NCBI GenBank assembly: GCA_934792625.1
Contig: CAKVON010000003.1
Span: forward strand, 87,291 to 151,290
Origin: an uncultured Atopobiaceae bacterium
Lineage (GTDB): Bacteria > Actinomycetota > Coriobacteriia > Coriobacteriales > Atopobiaceae
Direction: 5' to 3'
DNA length: 64,000 nucleotides
Shown piece after piece: positions 53,767-64,000 of this stretch (within the stretch, counting starts at the first letter, position 1; each line of letters opens with the position of its first letter). The position numbers and the translations under genes are program-made. The notes below the pieces were generated by a model. It made no database searches, was not told the DNA's origin, and worked only from the letters and a program-made list of their open reading frames with translations.

Positions 53767-54223
53767 CGACAAGGAAAAGACCGAGGCGTATGCCCGCGCC
53801 CTCATCGAGGCCGCGAGGCAGGAGGGCAGGGCGAACAAGGACCTGGTCCAGGTCAACCACGCCCTGAAGTTCTCTCCCGAGGTGCTCGAGACGCTCGCCG
53901 CGATGCGCGCCCAGGACGACCTGGAGCTCATCGGCGAGGTCGCGCGCCAGTACAAGGAGATCCTCGACACCGAGGACGAGACCGTCTCCGTCACGGTGAC
54001 GACCAGCGTCCCCATGGACGACGACCTCCGTGCCAAGGTTCGCGCCAAGGTCGAGAAGGACCTGGACGCCCCCGTCTTCCTGGTCGAGAGGGTCGACCCC
54101 TCCATCCTCGGCGGCATCATCGTCGAGGCACGCGGCAACAGGCACGACGCATCCGTTCGCGCCCAGCTCGCAAACATCAGGAAGACGCTCTCCTCGACCT
54201 ATATCGGAAGTGATGAGCAATGA
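53753..54223 (+). CDS. atpH: ATP synthase F1 subunit delta
   Basis: A 156-residue subunit linking F1 to the stalk, somewhat short of the usual 175-180. [13 protein letters not shown] near the start, and the C-terminal block [25 protein letters not shown] is the delta signature. It overlaps atpF at its start and atpA at its end (ATGA), so translation is tightly coupled. Confidence 0.93.
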   Translation: MTTRSDKEKTEAYARALIEAARQEGRANKDLVQVNHALKFSPEVLETLAAMRAQDDLELIGEVARQYKEILDTEDETVSVTVTTSVPMDDDLRAKVRAKVEKDLDAPVFLVERVDPSILGGIIVEARGNRHDASVRAQLANIRKTLSSTYIGSDEQ

Positions 54224-55851
54224 CAGACAAGATCAGCTCCGCCGAGATCCTGAGCACGCTGCGCCAGCAGCTGTCCCAGATCAACGCGACTGTTGACCAG
54301 CAGGAGGCGTCTGTCGTCGTCGAGGTCGGCGACGGCATCGCGCACATCTCCGGCCTGAAGACCGCCATGGCTGGCGAGCTGCTGCAGTTCACCAGCTCGG
54401 CCACCGGCCGCAGCGTGTATGGCCTCGCCCAGAACCTGGACGAGAGCGAGGTCGGCGCCGTCCTGTTCGGCGAGGTCGACGCCATCAAGGAGGGTGACGA
54501 GGTCCGTACCACCGGCCGCGTCATGGACATTCCCGTCGGCCGCGAGATGCTCGGCCGAGTCGTCAACCCGCTGGGCCAGCCCATCGACGGCCTTGGCCCC
54601 ATCAACACCAACCACCGTCGTCCCATCGAGTTCAAGGCCCCTGGCATCATGGAGCGCCAGCCCGTGTGCGAGCCGGTGCAGACTGGCCTTCTCGCCGTCG
54701 ATGCCATGGTCCCCATCGGTCGTGGCCAGCGTGAGCTGATCATCGGCGACCGCAAGACGGGCAAGACGGCCATCGCCATCGACGCCATCGTCAACCAGGC
54801 CAAGACCGACATGGTCTGCGTCTACGTCGCCATCGGCCAAAAGGCCTCGACCGTCGCCTCCATCCGCGAGACGCTCTCCAGGCACGGCGTCCTGGACAAG
54901 ACGGTCATCGTCTCCGCCACCGCCGCCGACTCCGCGCCGATGCAGTACATCGCGCCCATGGCCGGCGCCGCCATCGGCGAGTACTTCATGTACAACGACG
55001 AGAACGGCAACCCCGCCGACGCCACCCACCCGGGCGGCCACGTGCTCGTCGTCTACGACGATCTGTCCAAGCAGGCCGTCGCCTATCGCCAGATGTCGCT
55101 TACGCTTCACCGTCCGCCTGGACGCGAGGCCTATCCTGGCGACATCTTCTACCTGCACTCCCGCCTGCTCGAGCGTGCCTGCAAGATGTCCGAGGAGCTC
55201 GGCGGCGGCTCTCTGACGGCCCTGCCGATCATCGAGACGCAGGAGGGCGACGTCTCCGCCTACATCCCGACCAACGTGATCTCGATCACCGACGGTCAGA
55301 TTTACCTGCAGTCCAACCTGTTCTTCCAGGGACAGCGCCCTGCCGTCGACGTGGGCATCTCCGTGTCCCGAGTCGGTGGCGACGCCCAGCTCAAGGCCAT
55401 GAAGCAGGTCGCGGGCACGCTTCGCCTGGACCTTGCGAGCTACCGCGAGAAGCAGGCCTTCGCGCAGTTTGGCTCCGACCTCGACGCCACGACCCAGTAC
55501 CAGCTGAGCCACGGCGCCCGCATGACCGAGCTGCTCAAGCAGGGCCGCTACGCCGCACTCGACGTCTCCGACCAGGTTCTGGCGCTCTTTGCCGGCAAGG
55601 AGGGCTTCCTCGATGACCTCGACATCGAGCTCGTCACGCCCTTCCGTGACGGCCTGGCCGCCTATATGGCCGAGCGTCACGACGACGTCCGCAAGGAGAT
55701 CCGCAAGGGTCGCATCAGCGACGAGCTCGGCGACAGGATCAAGGGCTACATCACGGCGTTCAAGAAGGACTTCCTGGAGGCGAACTCCGCCATCGTCGCG
55801 GCCCCCGAGGCTGCCGACGTCCAGGACGAGTCCGAGCAGGAGAAGGCGTAG
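54220..55851 (+). CDS. atpA: ATP synthase F1 subunit alpha
   Basis: A 543-residue nucleotide-binding subunit. The P loop reads GDRKTGKT where most bacteria have [21 protein letters not shown], the alpha signature [14 protein letters not shown] and the Arg finger within it are present. The last 25 residues are acidic and variable. Overlaps atpH by four bases. Confidence 0.97.
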   Translation: MTDKISSAEILSTLRQQLSQINATVDQQEASVVVEVGDGIAHISGLKTAMAGELLQFTSSATGRSVYGLAQNLDESEVGAVLFGEVDAIKEGDEVRTTGRVMDIPVGREMLGRVVNPLGQPIDGLGPINTNHRRPIEFKAPGIMERQPVCEPVQTGLLAVDAMVPIGRGQRELIIGDRKTGKTAIAIDAIVNQAKTDMVCVYVAIGQKASTVASIRETLSRHGVLDKTVIVSATAADSAPMQYIAPMAGAAIGEYFMYNDENGNPADATHPGGHVLVVYDDLSKQAVAYRQMSLTLHRPPGREAYPGDIFYLHSRLLERACKMSEELGGGSLTALPIIETQEGDVSAYIPTNVISITDGQIYLQSNLFFQGQRPAVDVGISVSRVGGDAQLKAMKQVAGTLRLDLASYREKQAFAQFGSDLDATTQYQLSHGARMTELLKQGRYAALDVSDQVLALFAGKEGFLDDLDIELVTPFRDGLAAYMAERHDDVRKEIRKGRISDELGDRIKGYITAFKKDFLEANSAIVAAPEAADVQDESEQEKA

Positions 55852-55861
55852 GAACCGGCGC

Positions 55862-58260
<2,399 letters not shown>

Positions 58261-58272
58261 GAAAGTTGAGAG

Positions 58273-58692
58273 ATGGCTTATCTCACCTGTAAGCTCGTGA
58301 GGCCCGACCGACTCCTCTTCGAGGGGCCAGTCGCCTCCATGGTCCTCGTCACCTACACCGGCGAGCTTGGCGTGTGGCCTGGCCACGCGTCAGAGATCTG
58401 CGCCCTCGGCGACGGCGTCGTCCGCATGACGCGCCGCGCCGAGGACGGTGGCGACGTGCGCAAGGTCATCATCTCGGGCGGTTATGCTGAGATTGCCGAC
58501 GACACCGTCGTGATCATCGCGGACCATGCCCGCGACATCAACGACATCGAGCCCGAGAGGGTACGCGAGACGCGCCAGAAGGCCGCCGACTCCCGCGACG
58601 CCCTCCCCGAGGACGACCACCGTCGTGCATACTATGAGAATAAGATGGCTTGGTGCGACCTCCTTCTCAAGCACGCTCCGCAGGAGGCCTAG
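58273..58692 (+). CDS. atpC: ATP synthase F1 subunit epsilon
   Basis: A 139-residue subunit with the beta-sandwich (LVRPDRLLFEGPVASMVLVTYTGELGVWPGHA) and the two-helix C-terminal part that can inhibit ATP hydrolysis. The GELGVWPGH motif is slightly changed from the usual GE(I/L)GI(L)PGH. Last gene of the operon; 12 bases after atpD and 31 before murA with no terminator between, so murA may be read through. Confidence 0.94.
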   Translation: MAYLTCKLVRPDRLLFEGPVASMVLVTYTGELGVWPGHASEICALGDGVVRMTRRAEDGGDVRKVIISGGYAEIADDTVVIIADHARDINDIEPERVRETRQKAADSRDALPEDDHRRAYYENKMAWCDLLLKHAPQEA

Positions 58693-58723
58693 CGCGCCAC
58701 TACCCTCAGGAGGAAAACTAGAC

Positions 58724-60013
58724 ATGGACGTCATCAGGATTGAGGGCGGACACCCGATCTCGGGCGAGGTCACCGTCGAGGGCGCAAAGAACTCTGCGCT
58801 CAAGCTCATGGCAGCCACGATCATGGCTCCCGGTGTGACCACGCTCACCAACGTCCCCAACATCTCGGACGTCCACATCATGGGCAAGGTGCTCAAGCGC
58901 CTTGGTGCCTCCATCACGGTTGCGGGCGAGCACGAGCTCGTCATCGACACCTCCGGTGTCGACAAGTGGGAGACCCCCTACGAGCTCGTCGCCAAGATGC
59001 GTGCGTCGACCGCGGTCCTCGGGCCCCTGCTCGCCCGCTTTGGCGAGGCGGTCGTCGCCATGCCTGGCGGCTGCAACATTGGTGCCCGCAAGATCGACCT
59101 GCACATCCTCGGGCTCGAGGCACTTGGCGTTAAGTTCAGCGTCGAGCACGGCTACATCCATGCCACTACGCCCAATGGCATCGTCGGAGCGAACGTCCTT
59201 CTCGAGTTCGCGAGCGTCGGCGCCACCGAGAACCTCATGATGGCCTCGGTGCACGCCAAGGGCACCACGGTGATCGACAACGCGGCGCGCGAGCCCGAGA
59301 TCGTCGACTTGGCCAATCTCCTCAACGAGATGGGTGCCAAGGTCCGCGGCGCCGGCAGCCCCACGATCGAGATTGAGGGCGTCGAGGAGTTGCATCCCGT
59401 CGAGAGCCACCGCGTGGTCGGCGACCGCATCGAGGCGGCCACGTTCCTGGCGATCGGCGGCCTTACCGGCGGCCCGGTCCGCGTCAAGGGCTTCGAGCCT
59501 GTTCACCTGGGCCTGGTGCTCAAGAAGTTCGAGCTCATGGGCATCGAAATCCAGCGTGGCGACCATGAGGTCACCGCCTCGCGCACCAAGCCGCTCAAGA
59601 GCGTCGACATTCAGACGCTGCCCTTCCCGGGATTTCCCACCGACGTACAGGCCCAGGCAATGTGCCTGCTGTCCGTCGCCGAGGGTGACTGCATCATCAC
59701 CGAGAACGTCTTCGAGAACCGCTTCATGTTCGCGAGCGAGCTCGACCGCATGGGTGCCGACATCACAATCGAGGGCCATCACGCCATCGTGCATGGCGTG
59801 CCCTCGCTCTCGGGCGCGCAGGTAAAGTCGCCCGACCTTCGTGGCGGCGCCTCGCTCGCCATGGCAGGCCTCATCGCCGACGGCGTGACCACCATCAGCG
59901 ACATCCACCACATCGACCGTGGCTACGAGGGGTTTGTCGAGAAGCTCCAGGCCCTCGGCGCGCGTGCCGAGAGGACCTCGATTCCCGACCCGGACGTCGA
60001 GCTCGACGACTAG
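58724..60013 (+). CDS. murA: UDP-N-acetylglucosamine 1-carboxyvinyltransferase MurA
   Basis: A 429-residue enzyme for the first committed step of peptidoglycan synthesis. Lys22 (GAKNSALKLM), Cys117 (MPGGCNIGARKIDLH) and the late FPTDVQAQ block with its Asp are the catalytic residues. The presence of Cys117 rather than Asp predicts fosfomycin sensitivity. AGGAGG is eight bases before the ATG. It directly follows the ATP synthase operon. Confidence 0.97.
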   Translation: MDVIRIEGGHPISGEVTVEGAKNSALKLMAATIMAPGVTTLTNVPNISDVHIMGKVLKRLGASITVAGEHELVIDTSGVDKWETPYELVAKMRASTAVLGPLLARFGEAVVAMPGGCNIGARKIDLHILGLEALGVKFSVEHGYIHATTPNGIVGANVLLEFASVGATENLMMASVHAKGTTVIDNAAREPEIVDLANLLNEMGAKVRGAGSPTIEIEGVEELHPVESHRVVGDRIEAATFLAIGGLTGGPVRVKGFEPVHLGLVLKKFELMGIEIQRGDHEVTASRTKPLKSVDIQTLPFPGFPTDVQAQAMCLLSVAEGDCIITENVFENRFMFASELDRMGADITIEGHHAIVHGVPSLSGAQVKSPDLRGGASLAMAGLIADGVTTISDIHHIDRGYEGFVEKLQALGARAERTSIPDPDVELDD

Positions 60014-60024
60014 GTTTCGACCCG

Positions 60025-60044
60025 ACGTTCTTCTCGACACTGAC
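60025..60044 (-). repeat. Dispersed motif, variant copy in gap
   Basis: ACGTTCTTCTCGACACTGAC fills most of the 46-base gap between murA and the DtxR-type gene. Confidence 0.55.
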
Positions 60045-60059
60045 TGCGGAAGGTGCCAC

Positions 60060-60479
60060 ATGATAAAAAACGATGCTAGCGGCCACGATTTGACGATGGC
60101 GAACGAGGATTACCTCGAGTCCGTCTATCGCATCACCGTGGAGAGCGGCGACGACGGTATCAGGTCGGTCGACGTTGCCGACCAGCTGGGGGTCTCGAAG
60201 GCCAGCGTCAACAAGGCCATGACGACCCTCAAGGAGTCTGGCCTGGTCGAGCAGAACCGATATGGCCGAGTGACCCTTACCGATAAGGGCCGCGTCTACG
60301 GCGCCGACCTGTGGCGCTGCCACCGCATGCTCCGATCGTTTCTCGAGCACGACCTGGGCGTCGATCCCAAGACGGCCGATGCCGAGGCATGCCTGATGGA
60401 GCACGCCATCTCGCGTGACACCATGCGTCGTTGGATGGATTACCTCGAGGGACAGGGCCTTACCATCGATGAGCGCTAG
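60060..60479 (+). CDS. DtxR/MntR-family metal-dependent regulator
   Basis: A 139-residue regulator. A winged helix occupies residues about 13-75 (ANEDYLESVYRI, VDVADQLGVSKASVNKAMTTLKESGLV, YGRVTLTDKG), followed by the metal-binding dimer domain (AEACLMEHAISRDTMRRWMDYL). The C-terminal SH3 domain of DtxR is missing, so it is of the MntR/short type, sensing Mn or Fe. GGAAGGTG is four bases from the ATG. Its last codons overlap the next start, so the two are coupled. Target genes are not visible nearby; the cbi importer is an unproven candidate. Confidence 0.88.
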   Translation: MIKNDASGHDLTMANEDYLESVYRITVESGDDGIRSVDVADQLGVSKASVNKAMTTLKESGLVEQNRYGRVTLTDKGRVYGADLWRCHRMLRSFLEHDLGVDPKTADAEACLMEHAISRDTMRRWMDYLEGQGLTIDER

Positions 60480-61416
60480 CGACGCGGAGGCGTCTGCCGC
60501 AGCCATGGGGCCGAGCTGCCCTGTCTGGGGCACCTGGCCCACGGACGATGCGGACGAGCAGGCCGCAAACGAGCTTGGACGCGCCATCTGCGGCGCCTCG
60601 GGCGAGACCGTCGTCTTGTCGGGCGACATGAGTCGCCCGCTGTCCGAGCTGCCCTTCTCGGAGGGCATCGCGAACGCGTTGTGGAACGCGTGCGAGACCG
60701 AGACGATCTCGGAGATGCACAGGCTCTACCGCGACGCGGGCGCGAACGCGGCGGTCACCAACACGATGTGGTGCAGCGCGCCTGCCATCGCGGCCGCCGG
60801 ACTCGACGTGTCCGTTCGCGACGCAAACGACCGTGCCGTGAGGGCTGCGTACTCGTCGGCGTCGCGATATGTCGTCGGCGCCATCGGCCCGTGTGCGCAG
60901 GCTCCCCGCGAGCCCGACGCGGCGAGTCGTTCCGCATGGCGCGAGCAGGCAACAAGGCTCAAGTGGGGTGGCACCCACGGCTTTCTGCTGCGAGGCATGC
61001 GTCGCGCCGACGAGGCCGCCTCATGCGTCGAGTGCGTGCGCCAGGTGAGTGAGCGCCCCGTGATCTGCCTGTTCGACTGCGATGCCTCCGGCCTGTTGGC
61101 GGATGGGTTGCCGCTGGCGGACGGTCTCGCGCTCGCCGCGGAGGCGGGCGCGCACGGTATCGGCGTGACGGCCATGCTGCCCGATGCCGCCGCACTGGCG
61201 CCGACGGTGGTCGACGTGGCCTGTGCGCTGGGTAGGGGAGCCGCTGTCGTTGCCTCGTGCGACCCGTCCGCCCCCGCGCGGACGCTCCAGGCCGCCTATG
61301 CCCGTATGGCACGCAACTTGCACGACCTTGGCGTCACGGTGATCGGTTGCGGCAGGGGGTCGACCGTCCGACACACCGCCGCGGTCGCGGATGCCCTTAC
61401 AGGTCTCGAACGATAG
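60469..61416 (+). CDS. Homocysteine S-methyltransferase-fold protein lacking zinc cysteines
   Basis: A 315-residue barrel protein that follows the layout of the homocysteine-binding domain of MetH: an N-terminal acidic-Asp motif (VVLSGDMSRPL), NAAVTNTMWCSAPA, VVGAIGPC, and a late glycine motif. In true enzymes zinc is held by one Cys in a GxNC motif and two in GGCCGT. Here these places read GVTA (about 232-235) and IGCGRGST (292-299), leaving only Cys294. Catalysis by the usual route is therefore doubtful; it may bind something else or use another metal. It starts inside the end of the DtxR-type gene, suggesting metal-linked regulation. Confidence 0.7.
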   Translation: MSASDAEASAAAMGPSCPVWGTWPTDDADEQAANELGRAICGASGETVVLSGDMSRPLSELPFSEGIANALWNACETETISEMHRLYRDAGANAAVTNTMWCSAPAIAAAGLDVSVRDANDRAVRAAYSSASRYVVGAIGPCAQAPREPDAASRSAWREQATRLKWGGTHGFLLRGMRRADEAASCVECVRQVSERPVICLFDCDASGLLADGLPLADGLALAAEAGAHGIGVTAMLPDAAALAPTVVDVACALGRGAAVVASCDPSAPARTLQAAYARMARNLHDLGVTVIGCGRGSTVRHTAAVADALTGLER

Positions 61417-61434
61417 GCGCCGCGTATGCGGCGC
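61417..61434 (+). terminator. Hairpin after the methyltransferase-fold gene
   Basis: GCGCCGC (61417-61423), GTAT loop, GCGGCGC (61428-61434), starting right after the TAG stop. No T tract. A partial motif copy (GCGCCCTTCTCGCATT) follows at 61452. Confidence 0.5.
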
Positions 61435-61574
61435 GGCGGCTTGTGGACGGCGCGCCCTTCTCGCATTACTGTGGAGTTGCACACGAGATGCGTTGGTTGG
61501 GCTAGAGTTTTATAAGATGCGTCGCATCATCGGGCGCAGACGAACATGCACTACGCATGAAAGGACCAACAGCG

Positions 61575-62471
61575 ATGAAGGCTATCATTCCCGCCGCCGG
61601 CCTCGGCACCCGTTTTCTCCCCGCCACCAAGTGCACTCCCAAGGAGCTGCTCCCCGTCCTGGACAAGCCCGTCATCCAGTACGTGGTTGAGGAGGCCCTC
61701 GCGCCCGAGGGAGTTGACGAGTGCGTGATCGTCAACTCCCACGACAAGCCCGAGATCGAGAAGTACTTCTCGGTCGACGAGTCCTTCGAGCAGATGCTCG
61801 AGTCCCGTGGCAAGAAGCAGGAGGCCGAGCTCGTCCACGAGGCCAGCTCGCTTCCCGTCTCGTTCGTCTACCAGGACGAGCCGCTGGGCCTCGGCCACGC
61901 GGTCCACTGCGCGGCCGATAAGATGGACGGCGAGCCCTTCTTCATCCTGCTTGGCGACTACTTCGTGCCCGGCCGTCAGATGAACATCCGCATGGCCGAG
62001 GTCTCCCGCGCCCACAACAATGCCTCCGTCATCGCGGTGGCCCCCGTTCCCGCCGACCAGGTAAGCCGCTATGGCATCATCGCGGGCGAGTGCGTGGGCG
62101 CCTACGATGGCTCCGAGCCCGCAGACCCCGAGCAGGAGGGTGCGGTCTGGAAGGTCACGGGCCTGGTCGAGAAGCCCAAGCCCGCCGACGCCCCCTCTCA
62201 CCTGTTCATCGTTGGCCGCTACCTGCTGTCGCCGCGCATCATGGACCTTCTGGCAGACCAGAAGCCGGGTGCTGGCAACGAGATCCAGCTGACCGACGCC
62301 ATGGAGCGCCTGCTGAACGAGGAAGAGATGTACGCGCTGGTCATCGACCCGCTCGAGGGTTGCGACACCGGTACTCCCGCCGCCTGGGCCGCTACCAACG
62401 CGCGCCTTGCGCTTGAGGACGACGCTACCGCCGAGGCCTTCCGCGAGGCGCTTGGCAACACCGAGCTTTAG
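61575..62471 (+). CDS. galU: UTP-glucose-1-phosphate uridylyltransferase
   Basis: A 298-residue enzyme making UDP-glucose. IIPAAGLGTRFLPATK at the start, ELLPVLDKPVIQYVVEEAL, GLGHAVHCA, LLGDYF and GNEIQLTDAM are diagnostic GalU blocks. An in-frame ATG at 61557 exists, but AAAGGA at 61560-61565 fits the ATG at 61575, the family start. AT-rich TTTTATAAG lies at 61508-61516 as possible promoter. A phosphohexomutase gene follows after 15 bases. Confidence 0.95.
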   Translation: MKAIIPAAGLGTRFLPATKCTPKELLPVLDKPVIQYVVEEALAPEGVDECVIVNSHDKPEIEKYFSVDESFEQMLESRGKKQEAELVHEASSLPVSFVYQDEPLGLGHAVHCAADKMDGEPFFILLGDYFVPGRQMNIRMAEVSRAHNNASVIAVAPVPADQVSRYGIIAGECVGAYDGSEPADPEQEGAVWKVTGLVEKPKPADAPSHLFIVGRYLLSPRIMDLLADQKPGAGNEIQLTDAMERLLNEEEMYALVIDPLEGCDTGTPAAWAATNARLALEDDATAEAFREALGNTEL

Positions 62472-62486
62472 GGGACAGAGCCCGAA

Positions 62487-63887
62487 TTGGCAATCATTCG
62501 CTTTGGCGCCGAGGGATGGCGCTCCCGCGTCGACGAGGACTTCACCGACGCGAACGTTTGCAGGGTGGCCGACGCCCTCGGCGCAGCATGGGCCGAGGCG
62601 GGGGACATGGGTACCGTGCTCGTCGGGTATGACACCCGCCGAGACGCTCGCAGCCACGCCGCGCTTGCCGCGGAGGTGCTCTCCTCGTGGGGCTTCGACG
62701 CCCGCGTGAGCGAGGGCTTCTGCCCGATTCCCGCGCTCGGATGGACTGCCGCGCACGACGAGGACGTCATCGGCGCCGTCATGATCGGTGCCAGTGGGGC
62801 CCCTGCCGGCTACCAGGGCGTGTGCGTCAGGGACGCCAACGGCCTGATCGCCCCCGGCGAGTTTCTCGCCCGCGTCGAGTCCCTGGTTCCCGGCGAGGCG
62901 TCCGACTCCCGTGGGGCCTGCGGCTCCGCGGCGCTTCTCGACACCTATATAAGTGAGTTGGAACGACTGGTCGACGCGGACGCGATTTCGGCCGCGCGCC
63001 CGCGCATCGTCGTCGATCCGATGTACGGCACCTCCCGCGGAATCCTTGCCGGCATGCTGCGTCGCCTCGGCGCCGACGTCATCGAAATCCACGGGGACGA
63101 TCGCACCGACTTCGCGGGGCTGCACCCCCGCCCGGTCGAGCCCTGGGTCGACGACTGCGAGCAGGCGGTCATGAGCTCCGGCGCATGCGCGGGCCTCGTC
63201 TTGGACGGGGACGCCGATCGCATTGGCCTGGTGGACGAGAAGGGCCGCTTTGTCAGCACCCATCGCCTGTATGCGCTTGTCATGGGTCATCTGGTCGAGA
63301 CCCGTGGGATGTCCGGTCGTGTGGCCATGCCGCTCAACGGCTCGACGTACGTTCGTCGCCAGGCGAAGCGCCTGGGCTGTCGTCTGAGCGTGCTGCCCAT
63401 CGGTTTCTCTCGTACCTACCGGGACATGTCTCGCCCCGACGCCCTGATGGCGGTCGGCGAGACGGGTGGCCTGTCGATTCCGATGCACTTCGCGGAGCGT
63501 GACGCCATGCTCGCGGCCCTTCTCGTCACGGAGCTCCTGGCATGCAGCGGCATGACCGCGTCGGAGCTGGTGGAGGACCTGGTGCAGAAGCTGGGTAGCC
63601 TTTGGTACGGCCAGCACGACCTTAGGCTCGACCCCGCCCAGATTCAGACCTTCCGAAATGTGCTGCCCGGCCTTAACCCTCCCGTCGTGTGCGGGCGCGA
63701 GCCTGTGGCGGTGAGTCATGCCGATGGTCTGCGCATGGAGATGGAAGACGGCTCGTGGCTGTTGTTGCGCCCGTCGAGGACCGAGGCTCTCGTCCGCGTC
63801 TATGCGGAGGCAGGGGAGGCTGCGGAGCGCGACGAGCTCCTTACGGCGGGATGTGAGATCGCTCGCGGCTCTGGTTGGGATAGATAG
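62487..63887 (+). CDS. Phosphohexomutase-family protein with altered phosphoserine loop
   Basis: A 466-residue alpha-D-phosphohexomutase-fold protein (phosphogluco/phosphomannomutase). Domain landmarks: N-terminal FGAEGWRSRV (TDG-like), metal loop DGDADR (240-245), sugar loop GETGG, and phosphate loop RPSRTEALVR. The active loop that carries the phosphoserine, usually TASHNP, reads GASGAP (101-106): Ser103 remains but His and Asn are changed. Activity may be altered. Its place right after galU fits making glucose-1-phosphate for UDP-glucose. The start is TTG; the best ribosome site (AGGGGA) is rather far, so translation may depend on coupling with galU. Confidence 0.8.
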   Translation: MAIIRFGAEGWRSRVDEDFTDANVCRVADALGAAWAEAGDMGTVLVGYDTRRDARSHAALAAEVLSSWGFDARVSEGFCPIPALGWTAAHDEDVIGAVMIGASGAPAGYQGVCVRDANGLIAPGEFLARVESLVPGEASDSRGACGSAALLDTYISELERLVDADAISAARPRIVVDPMYGTSRGILAGMLRRLGADVIEIHGDDRTDFAGLHPRPVEPWVDDCEQAVMSSGACAGLVLDGDADRIGLVDEKGRFVSTHRLYALVMGHLVETRGMSGRVAMPLNGSTYVRRQAKRLGCRLSVLPIGFSRTYRDMSRPDALMAVGETGGLSIPMHFAERDAMLAALLVTELLACSGMTASELVEDLVQKLGSLWYGQHDLRLDPAQIQTFRNVLPGLNPPVVCGREPVAVSHADGLRMEMEDGSWLLLRPSRTEALVRVYAEAGEAAERDELLTAGCEIARGSGWDR

Positions 63888-64000
63888 TCGATAAACGCGC
63901 GGTGGCCCCGGCTGCCGCGCGTCTATATGAAGGAAGTGTGAACATCGGCCGATTCCTGGATCGCGCTTGCCAAGGGCGGCCCGGACGCGTAAATTAACTC
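63888..64000 (+). other. End of window: hairpin and possible short ORF
   Basis: After the hairpin, AGGAAGT precedes a GTG at 63938 that opens 19 codons (first residues MNIGRF) ending at 63997. This may be a chance ORF; the next real gene is beyond the window. Confidence 0.3.
63895..63922 (+). terminator. Terminator of galU and the mutase gene
   Basis: ACGCGCGG (63895-63902) pairs with CCGCGCGT (63915-63922), followed by CTATAT. Confidence 0.6.

Overview
The window is GC-rich, densely packed bacterial chromosome: 63 protein genes, one tRNA, short gaps, and no insertion sequence, prophage, CRISPR array or rRNA. The organism is most likely a member of the Actinomycetota class Coriobacteriia, close to Olsenella or Atopobium. 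This is an inference from gene content and style: a dnaK-grpE-dnaJ-hspR operon with HspR-type operators, a ribosomal protein L31 with an Ala/Lys/Glu tail behind a structured leader, a QTGD-type surface anchor, codons ending in G or C, and a strong preference for TAG stops. No marker such as 16S rRNA is present, so the genus is open.

Layout. 1-10 kb: a cut-off PIN nuclease, LemA, tRNA-Ser, tadA, an L-lactate permease, an RlmI-like rRNA methyltransferase, a DEAD-box helicase, a nitroreductase, an esterase, metA, a lipoprotein, a YfcE-like phosphodiesterase and a ferredoxin. 10-20 kb: the heat-shock block dnaK-grpE-dnaJ-hspR, clpB and an hsp20 gene. All three transcription units share a 19-bp operator-like element. 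Three small membrane or acidic proteins lie between clpB and hsp20. 20-30 kb: an MBL-fold nuclease, the tilS-hpt-ftsH housekeeping block, a cobalt/nickel ECF importer (cbiM-cbiQ-cbiO), an aminotransferase and a PHP phosphatase. 30-45 kb: exonuclease III, a patatin, a sortase-anchored surface protein, a sirtuin, a folP-folK fusion, birA, coaX, rpmE, a trigger-factor-like protein, prfA, an amidase, a zinc-ribbon/YARHG protein and prmC. 45-52 kb: a TsaC domain fused to an alpha/beta-hydrolase, a second TsaC-like gene, glpK, rpiB, glyA, upp and a small membrane protein. 52-59 kb: the complete F-type ATP synthase operon atpB-E-F-H-A-G-D-C. 59-64 kb: murA, a DtxR-type regulator, a methyltransferase-fold protein lacking its zinc cysteines, galU, and a phosphohexomutase with an altered active-site loop.

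How the parts work together. The centre of the window is growth machinery: protein folding and quality control (DnaK, GrpE, DnaJ, ClpB, Hsp20, FtsH), translation (TilS, TadA, L31, RF1 and its methylase PrmC, TsaC), one-carbon and folate supply (FolP-FolK, GlyA), nucleotide salvage (Hpt, Upp), cell-wall and sugar-nucleotide precursors (MurA, GalU) and energy (ATP synthase, lactate permease, glycerol kinase).

The most unusual signal is not a gene. A short motif, TGCCGAGAAG-TGC (reverse GCA-CTTCTCGGCA), recurs dozens of times in both orientations. It sits in many gaps and, inside genes, often in linkers and protein tails. Other points worth a second look are about 78% TAG stops, the TsaC-hydrolase fusion, a long insert in dihydropteroate synthase, the duplicated hairpins before rpmE, and a short leader ORF ahead of the release-factor gene prfA.
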